DNA of 31,769 nt, taken from the NCBI GenBank assembly GCA_000720805.1, contig JODI01000088.1, positions 1 through 31,769 on the forward strand, given 5' to 3'. A model generated the notes under the pieces. That model searched no databases, had not been told where the DNA came from, and worked only from the letters and a program-made list of their open reading frames with translations. The position numbers and the translations under genes were made by a program. Positions 22,775 through 31,769 of this stretch are shown here, piece by piece. Source of the DNA: Streptomyces violaceoruber. GTDB taxonomy: Bacteria > Actinomycetota > Actinomycetes > Streptomycetales > Streptomycetaceae. Positions within the stretch are counted from its first letter, which is position 1. Each line of letters opens with the position of its first letter.

Positions 22775-23500
22775 TCAGAGGTGGCTCGGTCGGAGCGTGT
22801 CGTGTGACGGTTCCCAGACCGAGCAGTCGTGGGCGAAGAGCACGCGTCGTGGGTCGAAGTCGGCGAGCCGGTCCAGCCAGCGCCGGTAGGGCGGAAGAGG
22901 CTGTTCCACTCCGTGGCGGGCGGCGTGGCGGGCCAGTTGGTCCGATGCGAACTGGGATGCGAAGTCGTGTGCCTGGCCCGCGAGGACCACGGTGCCGTCT
23001 GCTTTCCGGAGGACCAGGGACTGGTGTCCTTCGGTGTGACCGGGTGTCGGAATGACCCGGACTCCTGGCCAGAACTCGGTCTCCCCGGCGAGTTCCTCGT
23101 AGGTGGCGCCGGGGAAGTCGACAAGCTCATCGAACGTGTGGTTGCCCCGGCGGGCGGTGGCCAGCTCCACGTCCTGGACCAGGATGGGTTTGCCGCCCAG
23201 AAGAGGATTCCCTCCGCAGTGGTCGAAGTGCAGGTGACAGTTCACCACGACAGAAATGTCGCGGAGGTCTGCTCCTGCCCCGGACAGGGCCTCCTGCAGC
23301 GCACGGCGTCGGGGTCGGTAGTGCGCTTCGGTTTCGGGGTTCGCCGCGCCGATGCCGGTGTCGAAGAGGATCAGACCCCGGTCGTGTCGCACCAGGTAGG
23401 CCAGTACGGGTTCCACTCGTGGCTGCGGGCTGCCTGTCTCCGATGCGGGCCGGACGAAGTACCCGAGGTCGAGTCGACGCACCGCGATGTCCTTGCTCAT
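22775..23500 (-). CDS. MBL-fold metallo-hydrolase (lactonase-like)
   Basis: The 241-residue protein carries the metallo-beta-lactamase signature HLHFDH at residues 89-94, His155 in TPGHTEGHQSL, and a late His in VLFAHDCSVW. At the bridging-ligand position, where many lactonases have 'GDA', the sequence is LAGQAHD; the following Asp may serve. ILFDTGIGAANPET near residue 44 is typical of the N-acyl-homoserine-lactonase-like branch. No signal peptide is seen. A quorum-quenching or detoxifying lactone hydrolase is possible, but the substrate is not predictable. The gene is divergent from the GNAT gene. Confidence 0.9.
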   Translation of the reverse strand: MSKDIAVRRLDLGYFVRPASETGSPQPRVEPVLAYLVRHDRGLILFDTGIGAANPETEAHYRPRRRALQEALSGAGADLRDISVVVNCHLHFDHCGGNPLLGGKPILVQDVELATARRGNHTFDELVDFPGATYEELAGETEFWPGVRVIPTPGHTEGHQSLVLRKADGTVVLAGQAHDFASQFASDQLARHAARHGVEQPLPPYRRWLDRLADFDPRRVLFAHDCSVWEPSHDTLRPSHL

Positions 23501-23574
23501 GCCGCCATCCTGGCCAGACCGCGACGCGCGGTCCAGCCGGTCTGCCGACAGCGAAAGCCGCGTCCAGCCTGCTG

Positions 23575-23602
23575 CGGAGGGCGGAGGGCGGAGGGCGGAG
23601 CC
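23575..23602. repeat. 7-bp tandem repeat CGGAGGG
   Basis: CGGAGGG occurs three times in a row, followed by the partial unit CGGAGCC. It lies in the 206-bp gap between the divergent MBL hydrolase and GNAT genes. The remainder of this gap shows no gene. Confidence 0.85.
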
Positions 23603-23706
23603 GGCGGCGGCTGGGGGATCGGTGTGTCAACAGCCGGGTCGAAGCGCCAACCGCAGGACCGCATCTCGGATGCGGTGCGCCGGCGTCCCGTGGTGGGATG
23701 CGCCGC

Positions 23707-24549
23707 ATGAGCGACTCGCTGCCTGCCCGTATCGAGCAGTACTACGCCTGCGTGCCGTTGCTGTTCGCCGACGTCGAAGAGTTCGGCTCGTTACGGTTGT
23801 TCGTGCGAAGGCGACCAGGTGCCCCGTATTACGGCGGTCCCAGCCATGCTCAACCCGTCGCAGGGGGAGCTTCGGCGGTTTCCGCTGACGTGGCCCGGGT
23901 GCGGGCGCGGCAGCGTGAACTCGGTGTGCCGGAGGCTTTCGAGTGGCTGGCCGAGTCCGCACCGGGCCTGCGCGCCTGCATCGAGGAGGCCGGCCTGCCG
24001 GTGGAGGAACGCCCGCTGATGGCACTGGATCCGCGTCATCCGGTTGGTCCGCGCCCGTTGCCGGATGGCGTGACGATCCGCGTGCTGACGGCGGACGACC
24101 CCGCTCTGCCCGCGGTCCTCGCTCTTCCCCGCCTGGCTTTCGCCGAGGAAGGCACCGCGAGGGGTTCGGCGGGGCGTAAGGAGCTGTCGGTGGTGGCCGG
24201 GGAGCTGACCGAGGACGGCACTGTGGCAACGGTCCGCCCCACGATCCGTGCCGGACACAAAACCCTGATCGCCGCCGTCGCCCCGGACGGCACTCCGCTC
24301 GCCGTCGGCCACTACCACCCGGCCAACGGCACTACCGAGATCGGCGGCGTCGGCACCCTTCCCGTGGCCCGCCGTCAGGGCCTGGCGGCCGCCGTCACCG
24401 CAGCCCTGGTCCACCACGCTCGCGACCGCGGAGTCAGCACCGTTTTCCTCGCGTATGCGCAGGACGCCGTCGCTCGCATCTACCGGGGCCTGGGTTTCCG
24501 TCCCGCCGGCAGCACTCTTCTGATCGCCAACCAGCCCGCGCGATCGTAG
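23707..24549 (+). CDS. GNAT-family N-acetyltransferase
   Basis: The 280-residue protein has a variable N-terminal half (IEQYYACVPLLFADVEEFGSLRLFVRR... then LGVPEAFEWLAESAPGL) and a C-terminal GNAT domain. In the latter, AVGHYHPANGTTEIGGVGTLPVARRQGLAAAVTAALVHHARDRGVSTVFLAYAQDAVARIYRGLGFRPAG contains the acetyl-CoA pyrophosphate loop RRQGLA and the closing IYRGLGF. The ATG at 23707 gives the motif-rich N-terminus; a purine run (GGTGGGA) nine bases upstream can serve as ribosome site. Substrate is unknown. A CCGGCT-C-AGCCGG palindrome (24558-24570) follows the stop. Confidence 0.88.
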   Translation: MSDSLPARIEQYYACVPLLFADVEEFGSLRLFVRRRPGAPYYGGPSHAQPVAGGASAVSADVARVRARQRELGVPEAFEWLAESAPGLRACIEEAGLPVEERPLMALDPRHPVGPRPLPDGVTIRVLTADDPALPAVLALPRLAFAEEGTARGSAGRKELSVVAGELTEDGTVATVRPTIRAGHKTLIAAVAPDGTPLAVGHYHPANGTTEIGGVGTLPVARRQGLAAAVTAALVHHARDRGVSTVFLAYAQDAVARIYRGLGFRPAGSTLLIANQPARS

Positions 24550-24849
24550 TGCTCCGACCGGCTCAGCCGGACGAGCCTTCGAGGTCGGGGAGTCCTCCCG
24601 GGCTTCACCGGGACAGGACGGTGGCAAACGATCACTCTCGGTGGGTGCCTCTCGCGTTAAGTCTCAAGTGATCTGGTCCGAAGCCGCGGCTGTGACCTGG
24701 GGCGACCAGCACGGTTGAGACACCTGGGTGGTCGAAAAAACTCGGTTGATCCGGAACCTGGCGTCTGCATACTGGATGTCGTCTCAGCTGATCTGGATTG
24801 CTTCCGTCGTTTCGAACCGGACCAGTGGAAAGGGCCTGCGAGATTGACC
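24550..24849. other. 300-bp gap upstream of the phosphotransferase; possible mobile-element edge
   Basis: This stretch is visibly more A/T-rich than its surroundings (for example GAAAAAACTCGG near 24736). I see no gene. GTCTCA-type motifs occur three times: GTCTCAAGTGATCTGG at 24660, its inverted counterpart TTGAGACAC near 24714, and GTCTCAGCTGATCTGG at 24781. TGAGAC (24716) and GTCTCA (24781) bracket about 70 bp. It resembles the decayed end of an insertion element, but I cannot name one. Confidence 0.4.
24784..24795 (+). repeat. Left 12-bp inverted repeat flanking the aph-like gene
   Basis: TCAGCTGATCTG here is the exact reverse complement of CAGATCAGCTGA at 25813-25824. The pair encloses the phosphotransferase gene (24850-25740). 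A similar sequence, TCAAGTGATCTG, lies further out at 24662. A chance 12-base match within 1 kb is not excluded. Confidence 0.6.
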
Positions 24850-25740
24850 ATGCACGATGACCAAGTGGACGTGACCACTGACATCGTTGCGGCCTTGATC
24901 CAAGAACAGTTCCCTCAGTGGAGCGGCAGGGCGATCCAACTCCTGGCGTCGACCGGGACGGTCCACGCCATCTTCCGCATCGGGGACGACCTCTCCGCGC
25001 GTTTCCCGCTGCGTCTGACCGATGCCGCGGAGGCGCTGGCGGTTCTGGAACGGGAAGCCCAGGCGAGCGCGGAGCTGGCACAGGTGTCTCGGTTCCCCGT
25101 TCCGGAACCCGTCGCCCTGGGAAAGCCCGGAGCGGGTTACCCCATGCCGTGGTCGGTCCAGACATGGCTGCCGGGAACGGTCGCCTTCGATGCCGACCCG
25201 AGTGGGTCGGACGCTTTCGCCGAGGACCTTGCGGCCTTCATCGCAGCCCTGCGGGACGCCGAGACGCGGGGGCGGCGTTTCAGCGGCGAGAACCGTGGCG
25301 GCGTTCTCGCTCACCACGACGACTGGATGGCGAAGTGCTTCGAGGAGAGCAAGGGGCTGCTCGACGTGCCCCGGCTGCGCCAAGTGTGGAGCCACCTCCG
25401 GGAGTTGCCACGCACGGCTGCCGACGTGATGAGCCATGGTGACCTGATTCCCGGCAACGTACTGGTCACGGGAGACCGGCTCGGCGGCGTACTCGACACC
25501 GGCGGCTTCGGCCCGGCCGACCCCGCGCTGGATCTGGTCAGCGCCTGGCACCTGTTGCAACCGGGCCCACGGGAAGTGCTCCGGCGGACACTGGCCTGCG
25601 ACGATCTGGAGTGGGAACGCGGCAAGGCATGGGCCTTCGAACAGGCGATGGGTCTTGTCTGGTACTACGTCGAGAGCAATCCGACGATGAGCAGAATGGG
25701 GCGCCGGACGCTCGACCGCATTCTGGAGTCGACGAAGTGA
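24850..25740 (+). CDS. Aminoglycoside phosphotransferase-family (APH/choline kinase fold) protein
   Basis: The 296-residue protein has the kinase marks of the APH family: HAIFRIGDDLSARFPL near residue 39, the catalytic loop SHGDLIPGNVLV (His196, Asp198, Asn203), and GGVLDTGGFGPADPALDLVSAWHLL with Asp216 as second metal ligand. It resembles the large actinobacterial 'aminoglycoside phosphotransferase family' whose members often have other or unknown small-molecule substrates, so resistance should not be assumed. The ATG at 24850 (MHDDQVDV) is the usual start of this subfamily. The frame is open upstream to 24715, and TTG 24844 is an alternative. It lies between 12-bp inverted repeats and beside a transposase remnant, which suggests recent acquisition. 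Confidence 0.88.
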   Translation: MHDDQVDVTTDIVAALIQEQFPQWSGRAIQLLASTGTVHAIFRIGDDLSARFPLRLTDAAEALAVLEREAQASAELAQVSRFPVPEPVALGKPGAGYPMPWSVQTWLPGTVAFDADPSGSDAFAEDLAAFIAALRDAETRGRRFSGENRGGVLAHHDDWMAKCFEESKGLLDVPRLRQVWSHLRELPRTAADVMSHGDLIPGNVLVTGDRLGGVLDTGGFGPADPALDLVSAWHLLQPGPREVLRRTLACDDLEWERGKAWAFEQAMGLVWYYVESNPTMSRMGRRTLDRILESTK

Positions 25741-25812
25741 TGTCGCCCCGACCGTAGGCCGTGACAGAGGCGATCGCTTGCCGCCCCCCACCGACAACAG
25801 CACCGCCGGGAA

Positions 25813-25824
25813 CAGATCAGCTGA
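25813..25824 (-). repeat. Right 12-bp inverted repeat flanking the aph-like gene
   Basis: CAGATCAGCTGA mirrors 24784-24795. It begins within six bases of the point where the TnsA-like pseudogene loses its family pattern (25830), which supports the view that this site is an insertion or recombination boundary. Confidence 0.6.
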
Positions 25825-25829
25825 AACCG

Positions 25830-26061
25830 CTCGAAACCGACATGCCGCCCGGTCGTCGCCGCCCAGTACCAGCCCGAGAAGGTGACGCCCACCACGCGAC
25901 CAGCGAAACGGCCGCGCTGGCGGCGCGTCCTCGAACCGGGCCGTCACGCAGTCCGGCAGCGGACGCCGCTGACGCTCCCGTACCGCATCCACGTACGACA
26001 GCTCGACGTACAGCTCCGCACGATCCGCCCCGACCGGTACGGCCACCCAGCACCCCGGCAT
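25830..26061 (-). pseudogene. Remnant of a TnsA-like heteromeric transposase endonuclease subunit, frameshifted and truncated
   Basis: On the minus strand an ATG at 26061 with GAGGTGA just upstream begins a frame reading ELYVELSYVDAVRERQRRPLP, then CVTARFEDAPPARPFRWSRGGRH. The continuation is in another frame: FSGWYWAATTGRHVGFE. Joined by removing one C in the run near 25884 (CAC-C-TTCTCG), it matches the opening of actinobacterial TnsA-like proteins, roughly 'VRFEDxxPVRxFRWSRGxRHFxGWYWSATTGRHVGYESWLERD'. The expected SWLERD and the rest of the nuclease are missing; the match stops at 25830, beside an inverted repeat. No tnsB/C-like genes are present. It is a fossil of a Tn7-like or similar element. 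Confidence 0.65.
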
Positions 26062-26188
26062 GTCACCTCGTACGCCTGGGTTCGCCGGCAAGGAAGGCGG
26101 AACGACTCGGTTCGCTGTCGGGCGCCTCGATCGGATGGCAGCGGACAGCGGGCCCGGGCATGACCATTCCGCGCCCATGTACTAGAGT

Positions 26189-26206
26189 TATCTCGACATC
26201 GAGATA
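26189..26206. promoter_or_regulatory. 18-bp palindrome in the acn promoter
   Basis: TATCTCGACATCGAGATA has exact 8-base arms around CA. From memory, the MarR-family regulator TamR of S. coelicolor controls aconitase and other TCA genes through palindromes of this general kind, so a TamR site is the first guess. The core ATCTC-N6-GAGAT is shared with the murA2 upstream palindrome. It lies about 145 bases before the acn start. Confidence 0.75.
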
Positions 26207-26252
26207 TCTGCCGAGGCGTACCGCAGTCGCACGCTTTCGCTGGGTCTGGCAG

Positions 26253-29108
<2,856 letters not shown>

Positions 29109-29119
29109 CGAACGGCGAA

Positions 29120-29150
29120 GGGCCGCGCTCCCTCATGGGGAGCGCGGCCC
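29120..29150. terminator. Bidirectional hairpin between acn and the subtilase
   Basis: The exact 13-base arms GGGCCGCGCTCCC (29120-29132) and GGGAGCGCGGCCC (29138-29150) enclose a 5-base loop (TCATG). It lies between two convergent genes, 54 bases after the acn stop and 27 bases before the protease stop, so it can serve both. Confidence 0.9.
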
Positions 29151-29176
29151 TGCCGTCGTGGACGGCTCACTTCACA

Positions 29177-31769
29177 TCACTTCAGACCGAACGCCCGCAG
29201 TACGGTCTGCTCGATCCGGTTGCCGTCCTTGTCGGCGGCCCGCACACGCAGCGACACAAACTGCGCTCCCCTGGCGGCCTTGAACTTCGCCTTGCCGTTC
29301 TTGACCCTCACCTCTTTCCAGGTCGTGCCGTCGTCGTAGGAGGCCCACGCCTTCAGGCTGCTCGCTCTGACGCTTCCCAGTTGATCGCTGACCGGCAGCC
29401 CGATCTCCAGCTCCTTCTTGCCCTCGGCGCGGTTGAGGAGGTCGAGCTTCTTCACGGCGAGGCCGACGGTGAGCAGTGGCAGCGGCGTCTCGGCGTCGGT
29501 GTGCGCGGAGGCGAAGGACCATTCGGTGTGGGTGCTCGTCGAGTACGCGGCCCAGTCGGCCCGGCGCTGCACATCCAGTACGAAACGGTACGAGGCGTTG
29601 CCCGCCGGTACGTCGAAGGTGCCGTAGCCGCCGAGGAGCGAGTCGCCGACCAGCTGTCCGTCCTTGTACAGCTTGCCCTGCGCGGTGTCCTGGGTGCCGT
29701 CGACGTATCCGTAGTGGCCCGGGGTGGCGTCACTCAACTCCGGTACGGAGAGGGTGAGTTTGTCGCCGGTGCGCTGGGAGAGCCCGTACTCCTCGCTGGC
29801 CCCCGGGCGGACGACCTGCCGCAGCCACTCCTCGGCGGGCTCCGTGGTCGCCTTGGTGTAGGTCCGCAGTGGACTCCACTGGGCCTTGCCCGCCTGCCAG
29901 TCCGGGTAGACGTTGTGCCAGACACGAGTGTCGGGGTCGACGTAGTTGTACTCGGTGCGCACCGTACCGAGCTGCATGTACTGGCTGCTCTCGATGGCGT
30001 AGAGCTGCCAGGGGCGGTACGTGTACACGGTGTCCGTGCCGATCTGGCCGGCCTTGGCACCGTAGTAACTGGCCCTGGACTTCGTCGTGTTGGAGCTGTC
30101 CAGGTGGTACGTCTGGTTCGCGGAGATGGCGCCGCTCTGGGTGGCGAGCAGGTTGTAGACGTACGGGCTGACCGGCGTGCCGCGCAGCTTCAGCGTCACC
30201 TTCTTGCCGGTCTTCAACAGGCTGGTGAGCCTGGCGCCTTCCTCGCCGGTGGCGATCATGAGCGGGACGCTGGTCGCACGGTCCACGGCGGTGAGCCAGA
30301 AGCCCGGGTTCTTGCGGTACGCGATGACATACCCGGCCCCCGCCTTCGTGGCGTTGGCCAGTGCCTCGTCCGCCCACTCGGTGGCGCCGAGTCCGACCAC
30401 CGCCACCTTGCCCTTGACGTCGAGCCCCTTGAAGTCTGCCTCGGTGCCGCCGCCCGCGTCCACGGCCCGCACCGTGCGGTCACCGCTGATCTTCGTCGGG
30501 AAGTCGTTGTACGTCTGGCTGTAGTAGAGCGACAGCGCGGACTTCTCCGGGCTGGTGACGCTCGCCGTCAACTCCTTCGCGTACAGGCGGAACTTGGCGT
30601 AGAAGTCCAGCGTTCCCTCGGTGACCTTCTTGGTGGGCGCCACGTAGACGTGATTGGTCCACCAGCCCTGGCTGTAGGTCAGCCCCCAGGCACTGCCCGG
30701 GCCCTCCCGGTGCCAGTTGGTGCTGAATCCCTGGAACTCGGAGTCCTCCTTGGTCTTCGGTTTGATCTCCACCGCCTTGCGGGCGTCGAGGACCACCTCG
30801 GTGTCACCGTCGACCTTGATCTCGGGATCGCCGACGACCGAGGTGCCGACGGCCGCGCCGCCCGCGTCCCGGTCGGGGATCCAGGTGGCGACGGAGTACG
30901 TGCCGGCTGGGACCTCCCAGGTCTCGGTGCCGCCCAGGTAGCCGTACTCCTTGGGGTACGCGCCGTTCAGCTCATGGAGCGTGTAGAGCGACGAGCCTGC
31001 CGTCTTGCCGTCCCGGCCCAGCAGCGAAACCTTCAGGTCGAACGTCTTGGGCGCCTTCGCGAAGCCGATGGCCGTGGTGAGCTGGACGCCGTCGGCGGTC
31101 GCGGTGATGTGGCCGGTGTACTGGCCCTGCTCCTCCTTCGCCGGATCGACACCGACCGGGGCCGCGGCGGTGCCCTTCGCGGGCACCGTGACCGTTCCGG
31201 CGGCCGGGGTGACCTTGGGGAGACTCGACGACAGCTTCAACTCCACCGCTTTGTCAGTGGTGTTGGTGAACGTGATGTCCTTGGTGACGACCTCGGTGTC
31301 GCCGTCCTCGAACTTTCCGAAGCTCAGTGCGGGGGTCGCGAAGACGCCCTGTCGCACCGCCCGTACGGCGTCCACCCTGCCGTCGCCCTGCTGGAACGCG
31401 TCGGCGTCCGGCATCGTCTTCGCGGTGCTCGCCAGATCAGCTTTGATCTGCTGGCCCGTCCAGTCGGGGTGGGCCTGCGCGACCAGCGCCGCGGCGCCCG
31501 CGACATGCGGGGTCGCCATCGATGTTCCGTTCGCCGTCGTGTAGTTGTCGTCGACCGGTGTGCCCATCGTCGTGCCGGCGGCGCGTGCCGCCGTGATGCC
31601 CACGCCCGGTGCGGTGATCTCCGGCTTGACCGCGTAGTCGCCGAGGCGGGGGCCGCGGCTGGAGAACGAGGCCAGCTTGTCGGACTTGTCGACCGCGCCG
31701 AGACCCGAGGCCGTACCGCCCAGGGACATGGAGACTATCTTCGCGCCGGACTTCGCCGCCCACTCCATG
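29177..31769 (-). CDS. S8 family (subtilisin-like) serine protease, N-terminus off the window, apparent internal deletion
   Basis: The 864 visible codons (863 residues plus stop) run off the right edge, so signal peptide, propeptide and the catalytic Asp and His are not seen. The catalytic Ser is in NGTSMATPHVAGAAAL (codon 31520-31522), preceded by LASFSSRGPRLGDYAVKPEITAPGV. After the protease core come a beta-sandwich region (LSFGKFEDGDTEVVTKDITFTNTTDKAVELKL), a stretch GTYSVATWIPD, a PA-like domain (LDVKGKVAVVGLGATEWADEALANATKAGAGYVIAYRKN) and a C-terminal beta-rich region of more than 250 residues. These are large secreted proteases. Near the edge the text reads SMSLGGTASG directly followed by LGAVDKSDKLAS. 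Relatives have about 50-55 more residues there, including the oxyanion-hole Asn ('AAGN'). The protein may be inactive, or the assembly may be faulty. Confidence 0.88.
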   Translation of the reverse strand, partial: MEWAAKSGAKIVSMSLGGTASGLGAVDKSDKLASFSSRGPRLGDYAVKPEITAPGVGITAARAAGTTMGTPVDDNYTTANGTSMATPHVAGAAALVAQAHPDWTGQQIKADLASTAKTMPDADAFQQGDGRVDAVRAVRQGVFATPALSFGKFEDGDTEVVTKDITFTNTTDKAVELKLSSSLPKVTPAAGTVTVPAKGTAAAPVGVDPAKEEQGQYTGHITATADGVQLTTAIGFAKAPKTFDLKVSLLGRDGKTAGSSLYTLHELNGAYPKEYGYLGGTETWEVPAGTYSVATWIPDRDAGGAAVGTSVVGDPEIKVDGDTEVVLDARKAVEIKPKTKEDSEFQGFSTNWHREGPGSAWGLTYSQGWWTNHVYVAPTKKVTEGTLDFYAKFRLYAKELTASVTSPEKSALSLYYSQTYNDFPTKISGDRTVRAVDAGGGTEADFKGLDVKGKVAVVGLGATEWADEALANATKAGAGYVIAYRKNPGFWLTAVDRATSVPLMIATGEEGARLTSLLKTGKKVTLKLRGTPVSPYVYNLLATQSGAISANQTYHLDSSNTTKSRASYYGAKAGQIGTDTVYTYRPWQLYAIESSQYMQLGTVRTEYNYVDPDTRVWHNVYPDWQAGKAQWSPLRTYTKATTEPAEEWLRQVVRPGASEEYGLSQRTGDKLTLSVPELSDATPGHYGYVDGTQDTAQGKLYKDGQLVGDSLLGGYGTFDVPAGNASYRFVLDVQRRADWAAYSTSTHTEWSFASAHTDAETPLPLLTVGLAVKKLDLLNRAEGKKELEIGLPVSDQLGSVRASSLKAWASYDDGTTWKEVRVKNGKAKFKAARGAQFVSLRVRAADKDGNRIEQTVLRAFGLK

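Noticed and set aside
24657..24884. Small leftward gene upstream of the phosphotransferase
   Set aside because: There is no ribosome site and no recognisable protein pattern, and it overlaps the kinase start; treated as possible element debris.
24850..25740. Proven antibiotic resistance gene
   Set aside because: The kinase fold is clear, but the subfamily is broad and no resistance-type signature can be assigned by eye.

Overview
The window reads as chromosomal DNA of a Streptomyces-type actinomycete. GC content is very high with G/C-biased third codon positions, start codons are often GTG or TTG, and several genes belong to families typical of streptomycetes (DUF5999, an HTH-MurA fusion, TerD, SpoIIE-type phosphatase, PaaX, an FxSxx-COOH-like peptide with a HEXXH enzyme). 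From memory, the order arcA-argF ... murA2 ... aconitase matches the SCO5975-SCO5999 stretch of S. coelicolor; I could not check this. Bases 1-61 are not genomic. They are an Illumina Nextera i7 adapter, so the left edge is a contig end with untrimmed adapter.

Layout: (1) 62-1261, minus strand, a Na+/H+ antiporter cut by the adapter. (2) 1413-6101, a compact plus-strand operon: alpha/beta hydrolase, caspase-like protease with an effector-associated domain, a 75-residue FxSxx-COOH-like peptide that lacks the FxSxx tail, and a HEXXH-family peptide-modifying enzyme. No radical SAM gene is visible. This is the best candidate for an undescribed system. (3) 6275-8601, arginine deiminase and ornithine carbamoyltransferase. 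(4) 8749-9201, an RsbW-like ATPase. (5) 9491-17179, a CoA-thioester aromatic degradation cluster (enoyl-CoA hydratase, 2-aminobenzoyl-CoA/salicylyl-CoA monooxygenase-reductase, PaaX regulator, aryl-CoA ligase, acyl-CoA dehydrogenase, Rid protein). Ligase, monooxygenase-reductase, dehydrogenase and hydratase would activate, dearomatise and beta-oxidise anthranilate or salicylate, with PaaX as regulator. (6) 17249-18644, small genes: DUF5999, a flavodoxin-fold protein and TerD. (7) 19081-20610, MurA with an N-terminal HTH domain.

(8) 20676-26061 looks like an accessory insert between the divergent murA2 and acn genes. It holds DUF4236, a PAS-GAF-SpoIIE phosphatase, an MBL hydrolase, a GNAT, an aminoglycoside phosphotransferase-like kinase and a frameshifted remnant of a TnsA-like transposase subunit. 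Exact 12-bp inverted repeats flank the kinase. (9) 26349-29066, aconitase, preceded by an 18-bp palindrome and an iron-box-like site. The same ATCTC-N6-GAGAT element lies in front of murA2 and of acn. (10) 29177-31769, minus strand, a subtilisin-like protease that runs off the right edge and seems to have lost the segment with the oxyanion-hole Asn.

Short degenerate tandem repeats (7, 8, 9, 11 and 15 bp units) recur in the gaps and once inside a gene.
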